Both the position numbers and the translations under genes were made by a program. 10,462 nucleotides of DNA, taken from the NCBI GenBank assembly GCA_947629635.1, contig CANREO010000026.1:1-10462 (forward strand). Direction: 5' to 3'. Within the stretch, counting starts at the first letter, position 1; each line of letters opens with the position of its first letter. The notes under the pieces are model-generated. The model searched no databases, was not told the DNA's origin, and saw nothing but the letters and a program-made list of their open reading frames with translations. Positions 6,697-10,462 of this stretch are shown here, in pieces. Source of the stretch: an uncultured Clostridia bacterium (GTDB lineage: Bacteria; Bacillota; Clostridia; Christensenellales; CAG-917).

Positions 6697-9600
6697 TTAC
6701 AGTTTTTCCCACTGTTTTTTGCGTTTATATTTTACGATCCCATATACGATAAATCCCATGATAAACGCTACAAACGGAATAACGACAGCCAACCAAATCA
6801 AATTTACGGATCCGGGGTCGCTATGCATTTCGACGACGATCACGCAATAAATTTCTTTTATCTCATAGCAGTCCGCGTCGGCGCCTACATAAATAGCCTT
6901 GGCAGTCATTCTATCTGTCATGACTTCCATCTCCGCGTCTTCCCAGACAAATCCGTCCGGAAGCGGAATATCCGACAATTTCGTCGCTTTCTTCTGAAAG
7001 CGGATATTTGTATCTATATTCGGCGATTTGGCTTTTACTATCGTAAACGATAATTCTTTCTTGCCGCTATAATCGTTTTTGAATGTGACTATCGCTTTGC
7101 CCTGTCCCACTAATATGTTATCCTGATATCGGACGTCATAGTCTGTCCCTAATACAAGGGTCGAATTTCCATCTTGCACAATGATTTTGGGCGTTTTCAA
7201 TGTCCCATCATATACGAAGGTATTTTCTTCAAGCATCACGCTCAACTGTGAAACTTCTTTAGGCGGCTCTTTGTTGATAGTGATCAGAACCCGATAGTTT
7301 TTATAATTGATTATGTCGGAATAAACCGCATAGGCACAAATCGATTCCTCATCTATTTTTGTGTCGGGAGACTCCCACTTCCAACCGTCGATAAGCACGA
7401 CAGATCGCAATACTTTTATCTTCCTTGCGACAGTCATCGTCGTGTCGGGAATTTGCGCTGGATTTTCCGCCTTTTCGATGGTGAATTGCGCTTTTGCCTC
7501 GGCCGATTCATAGTTTTGAGAGGCTGAAATTTCCGCCTTTATCCAATAATTGCCCGCATTCATCGGCTTTGTCGCCGTATAAATCCCATTTTGCGCATTT
7601 GAATACGAATAAGTTATTACGGCTTCTTCTTTGATGTTTTGTATCGAAGGACTCGGCGCATCCTCGCCGTAGACCCAGTCATCCAATGATACGCCAAAAC
7701 CTTCTCGGGCAGCTTTGGATATAGAATATTCCAAATACACATCTCCCGAATAATTCCCGAAAAACACAACTTTTACTTGCACGTTTCCCACGTTTATTCT
7801 ATCGCCGATATATTCGACCGAAAAATCGTCTATAACTTCTTTTTGATACGATATAGACAAACTCTGTTCAGTTTGGGCGCCGCTGTAAACAAAATCCCGA
7901 AGCCCCGTAACATCTATATCTTTCGAACCGAGACGCTTGGGAAGTATGGTAAATGTTTGAGTCTTGCTACCGGTCGACAATCCCTCTGCAAATGTTATCA
8001 TAACCTGCGCTCCGTCCGACGCCGCGATATTATCGAAACATGTTACGGAATAACAGACGGACGGAACAACCAATCCTTTGTAATATACAATTATACTCGG
8101 CACTATTTTTTCGCCTGAATAGACATAAATTCCGTCAACGTGAATTTCACACAGTTCAAGATCATAGATTTCGGGCAGATCTTCGCTAAACACCGCGATA
8201 AGATCCGCGTCTCCCTTGAGAGAAATGCTGTCGGACGCAAATTGCGCGTCATATTGCCATCCTAAAAACCCTTCATCTTCTATCCTCAACAAATCGATGC
8301 TTTGACCGTATGCGCCGTAACCTACGCCGACTACCTCGCCCTTGACAAAAAATCTGTAAGTCAAATAGCCTTTGTAAATCGCAACAAGACAATTTTCGTT
8401 TTCTACAACATACATTTGGCCGGCGTTGTAAATTCTGTCCGCGTCTTTGTACGCAATAACTTGATTTTGAGATTCGTCGACGGTCGGTAGATAAATTTTC
8501 TGTTCATATGCGCAATATTCCGAACTTTGTCCGTTTTTGTAATAGAACTTCAAGCGGATCTTGTCTTTGACTTTAACATAAAACTCCATATCATCGTTTA
8601 AGACTATTTTGTCGCCCGTTCGGTATTTTTTGCCGCTTACGCGTTCTTCATATTCTACATATTGATTATCCGACAAACCATATTCATGTTGTTCGGTTCC
8701 GAATTCGAATTCACGTCTATTCGCTTCGTAATCGAAAATTGTTGCCTCGCCGTGAAATTTAAGATCGTATCTGAGTTTAGAAATCAACAAGCGATTGTTT
8801 TCGGATTTCATCATGTAGTCATCTTTTATTTTGATATTTTTCGATATGTCGTCTGCAAAAACGTCCTCGAGTTTTATGCTTCTGACATCGTCGAAATCGT
8901 CAAAAATGATAGACATATCGTTTACTTCTCGAGAAAGAGTCAAATCGTCGAGGTTGCTTATATTTACGCACGGTTCATCGACTTGAGCAAACGAACAGTT
9001 TTCTATTTTAAGTTTATGCGAAACGCGTACAATACCATCCGCTTTCAAATCTTTACAATTGACAAAATCGCAATTCAAAAGTTCGACATCCATTCCCGGA
9101 GCATAAATGACCGCCGCCAAATATTTTGTTCGTAAGTTTCTGAAAATGACGTTTTCCGCAATAAATTTCTCACCTACTCCATAAATTACGGGGGTCGTCG
9201 ATTGCTTCGAATTGCCCTCGATAATTATTTTTGCGTTGTCTCGTCCCCTTATTGTAAGATTATTTTGACAATGCAGATAAGAATCGTTTTCGTCAATGCA
9301 GATATCGTTTTGAACAGACGGATCTATTTCAATAGTCAAATTTTTAAGCAAGTAAATGTACTTCAATTTGCAATCCGACAGGAGATAAATCGTTTGTCCG
9401 TCTGTCGCTGTTGTTAAGGCCTCTTCGAGCGTATTGAAATATTGCTGGTCGATCCTGCAAACGCTTGGCGCTTCGGATGAAACAATTGAAAATTCAGAGC
9501 TTTCTTCGCTTTGATTGAAATATCTATTGATCGCCACAACTTTATATGTCGGATCGGATGAATAATAATTTTGGTCCGTAAATGAAGAGCCGTAAGTAAA

Positions 9601-10182
9601 GCCTTCGATCATCCACACTCCGTCGACTTTGGACATGACCTCATATCCGAGATGATTTTTGTCCCTCAAACCTTGAATGTAAATAGTCCTTTCGTTGTTT
9701 GATTTTATGATTTTTGATATAGAAGGTTTTCCGCCGTTATATGTTTTGTCCGTTTCCGACACGTTTTGATGTTCTAACGAAAAATCATATTGCGCGCCGT
9801 CGGCATACCAAAAATGATCATATAACTTCGCAATTTTACCTGTATTTCTTGCCTCTTCCATCAAATTCTTAAATTTATCGGAAGATGAACCGTAAACAAA
9901 TCTGTGGTTCCACTCGGTCGGGCTCTTTCCATAATAAAATCCCCAACGCTCATAATAATCGGACAGATCAACCTTTGCGGCGAGCGAAGAATAATAGACA
10001 TATTTTTCTTCCATACTCAAACCTGTCTCCAAAGTTCCGCGAAAATAATTATTAAACTTCGCCCAAAAACCGGGGAAAACCGCCTCCAAATCCCACCAAA
10101 TCATATAATTATGATCATAATTTGTCGGATAATTTGCTTTGGTATACATGATCTGGCCGTCATCATACGCCTTATAGTTTAG
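6697..10182 (-). CDS. C-terminal part of an M60-like surface protein with beta-helix, Flg_new and MBG-type repeats (N-terminus missing)
   Basis: About 1160 residues of a surface protein without signal peptide or HExxH. Residues are counted from the Met at 10149, probably internal. Residues 1-75 (MIWWDLEAVFPGFW, then DLSDYYERWGFYYG) resemble the helical end of the M60 catalytic domain. A fibronectin-III-like domain (about 165-222, FTYGSSFTD, YKVVAINRY) follows. Residues 235-400 look like a right-handed beta-helix (FNTLEEALTTATDGQTIYLL and asparagine/valine-rich turns). A Listeria-Bacteroides (Flg_new) repeat spans about 598-655 (FLGW). MBG/Ig-like repeats follow at about 672-736, 750-811, 818-893 and 970-1038, with two related modules at 895-958 and 1040-1108. 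A membrane segment (1114-1138) and basic tail end it. GC is about 40 percent in lines counted by hand, below uvrB. Upstream the frame runs straight into ribosome recycling factor, so the true N-terminus is lost. Confidence 0.8.
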   Translation of the reverse strand, partial: LNYKAYDDGQIMYTKANYPTNYDHNYMIWWDLEAVFPGFWAKFNNYFRGTLETGLSMEEKYVYYSSLAAKVDLSDYYERWGFYYGKSPTEWNHRFVYGSSSDKFKNLMEEARNTGKIAKLYDHFWYADGAQYDFSLEHQNVSETDKTYNGGKPSISKIIKSNNERTIYIQGLRDKNHLGYEVMSKVDGVWMIEGFTYGSSFTDQNYYSSDPTYKVVAINRYFNQSEESSEFSIVSSEAPSVCRIDQQYFNTLEEALTTATDGQTIYLLSDCKLKYIYLLKNLTIEIDPSVQNDICIDENDSYLHCQNNLTIRGRDNAKIIIEGNSKQSTTPVIYGVGEKFIAENVIFRNLRTKYLAAVIYAPGMDVELLNCDFVNCKDLKADGIVRVSHKLKIENCSFAQVDEPCVNISNLDDLTLSREVNDMSIIFDDFDDVRSIKLEDVFADDISKNIKIKDDYMMKSENNRLLISKLRYDLKFHGEATIFDYEANRREFEFGTEQHEYGLSDNQYVEYEERVSGKKYRTGDKIVLNDDMEFYVKVKDKIRLKFYYKNGQSSEYCAYEQKIYLPTVDESQNQVIAYKDADRIYNAGQMYVVENENCLVAIYKGYLTYRFFVKGEVVGVGYGAYGQSIDLLRIEDEGFLGWQYDAQFASDSISLKGDADLIAVFSEDLPEIYDLELCEIHVDGIYVYSGEKIVPSIIVYYKGLVVPSVCYSVTCFDNIAASDGAQVMITFAEGLSTGSKTQTFTILPKRLGSKDIDVTGLRDFVYSGAQTEQSLSISYQKEVIDDFSVEYIGDRINVGNVQVKVVFFGNYSGDVYLEYSISKAAREGFGVSLDDWVYGEDAPSPSIQNIKEEAVITYSYSNAQNGIYTATKPMNAGNYWIKAEISASQNYESAEAKAQFTIEKAENPAQIPDTTMTVARKIKVLRSVVLIDGWKWESPDTKIDEESICAYAVYSDIINYKNYRVLITINKEPPKEVSQLSVMLEENTFVYDGTLKTPKIIVQDGNSTLVLGTDYDVRYQDNILVGQGKAIVTFKNDYSGKKELSFTIVKAKSPNIDTNIRFQKKATKLSDIPLPDGFVWEDAEMEVMTDRMTAKAIYVGADADCYEIKEIYCVIVVEMHSDPGSVNLIWLAVVIPFVAFIMGFIVYGIVKYKRKKQWEKL

Positions 10183-10190
10183 TTTATAAT
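10150..10190 (-). other. Abrupt in-frame junction between frr and the M60-like gene
   Basis: Reading the minus strand, ribosome recycling factor homology continues through EVQNLVNDYK (to 10183), then changes to KAYDDGQIMYTKANYPT of the M60-like protein with no stop or start codon. Codon choice changes at the same point: A/T-ending codons on the frr side, then GCG, GAC, GGC, CAG and ATC. The exact break is probably between about 10165 and 10185. An assembly chimera is the simplest reading; a real deletion or recombination is possible. Confidence 0.75.
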
Positions 10191-10462
10191 CATTAACTAA
10201 ATTTTGGACTTCATTATTTTGATGTTTCTCGACATCTTCTGGTAATTTTAGCTTTTCTATTTCTTCGATAGCTTCTCTTCTAATGTTTCTAATGGCAACT
10301 TTTCCTTCTTCAGCAATAGCTTTTACTTGTTTAGTAAGTTCTACTCTTCGCTCTTCGGTTAAAGCCGGTACTACAATTCTTACTGTTTCACCATCATTAC
10401 TAGGTGTATAACCTAAATTAGCTTCAAAAATAGCTTTTTCGATGGCTCCTAAACAACTGCGA
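10183..10462 (-). CDS. frr: Ribosome recycling factor, internal fragment (both ends missing)
   Basis: RRF works with EF-G to split post-termination ribosomes. Ninety-three codons are present, corresponding roughly to E. coli residues 72-167 of 185. Recognisable blocks are AIEKAIFEANLGYTPSNDG, the signature LTEERR and VAIRNIRRE, whose second arginine aligns with essential Arg132 of E. coli, followed by LPEDVEKHQNNEVQNLVNDY of the long third helix. The N-terminal third, including the hinge and domain II, lies beyond the right edge; about 18 C-terminal residues are replaced by the M60-like frame. GC is about 34 percent and only about 13 of 93 codons end in G or C, unlike uvrB. The short linker and A/T-ending codons fit a low-GC Bacillota donor. 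The identity is clear from motifs; that it belongs in this genome is doubtful. Confidence 0.9.

Noticed and set aside
10147..10149. ATG at 10149 as the true start of the surface protein
   Set aside because: No Shine-Dalgarno-like motif precedes it, no signal peptide follows, the protein would begin inside the M60 helical domain, and the frame stays open upstream to the window edge.
10150..10462. Genuine functional RRF-peptidase fusion as a new system
   Set aside because: Both partners are truncated at the join, the codon usage differs sharply, and a cytosolic ribosome factor cannot serve as a secretion leader; an artefact or scar is far more likely.
1..10462. tRNA, rRNA, CRISPR, transposase or attachment sites
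   Set aside because: Looked for on both strands; no cloverleaf-like sequence, regularly spaced long repeat or mobile-element protein was found.

Overview
All five complete or nearly complete genes, and the two fragments at the edges, are read from the minus strand. The core is a nucleotide-excision-repair operon (two small membrane-anchored proteins, uvrB, then uvrA running off the left edge). Upstream of it are two very large secreted, membrane-anchored proteins related to M60 gluzincin metallopeptidases (the mucin/glycoprotein-degrading 'enhancin-like' family). AGGAG-type ribosome binding sites, sigma-A-like promoters, C-terminal membrane anchors with basic tails and Flg_new/MBG-type surface repeats suggest a Gram-positive, host-gut Bacillota, probably class Clostridia. 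That lineage call is inference from style and gene content, not from a phylogeny.

Layout from right to left, which is the direction of transcription: (a) 10462-10183, an in-frame piece of ribosome recycling factor (frr), AT-rich with very low third-position GC. (b) 10182-6697, the C-terminal part of an M60-like surface protein, continuous in frame with the frr piece but without its own signal peptide or HExxH site. The abrupt join near 10165-10185 is most likely an assembly chimera or a recombination scar. (c) 6696-6285, a 412-bp AT-rich intergenic region holding a good promoter for the next gene and several short palindromes. (d) 6284-3216, a complete 1022-residue M60 peptidase with signal peptide, HEIAH zinc site, flanking beta-sandwich domains and a C-terminal membrane anchor. 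(e) 3215-3155, a short gap holding a promoter whose 17-bp spacer is filled by a palindrome. (f) 3154-2323, two adjacent small genes of the same design (predicted winged-helix-like N-terminus, C-terminal membrane segment). (g) 2312-357, uvrB. (h) 318-1, the uvrA N-terminus.

The four genes of (f)-(h) are tightly packed (gaps of 7, 10 and 38 nt, with stop codons overlapping or abutting Shine-Dalgarno sites) and probably form one transcript. UvrA and UvrB find and verify bulky DNA lesions. The two small proteins are unrecognised; their place in the operon is the main hint of a link to DNA repair. The M60 proteins would act outside the cell on host or dietary glycoproteins and have no evident functional link to UvrAB. 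No RNA genes, CRISPR arrays, insertion sequences or LexA-type operators were seen.
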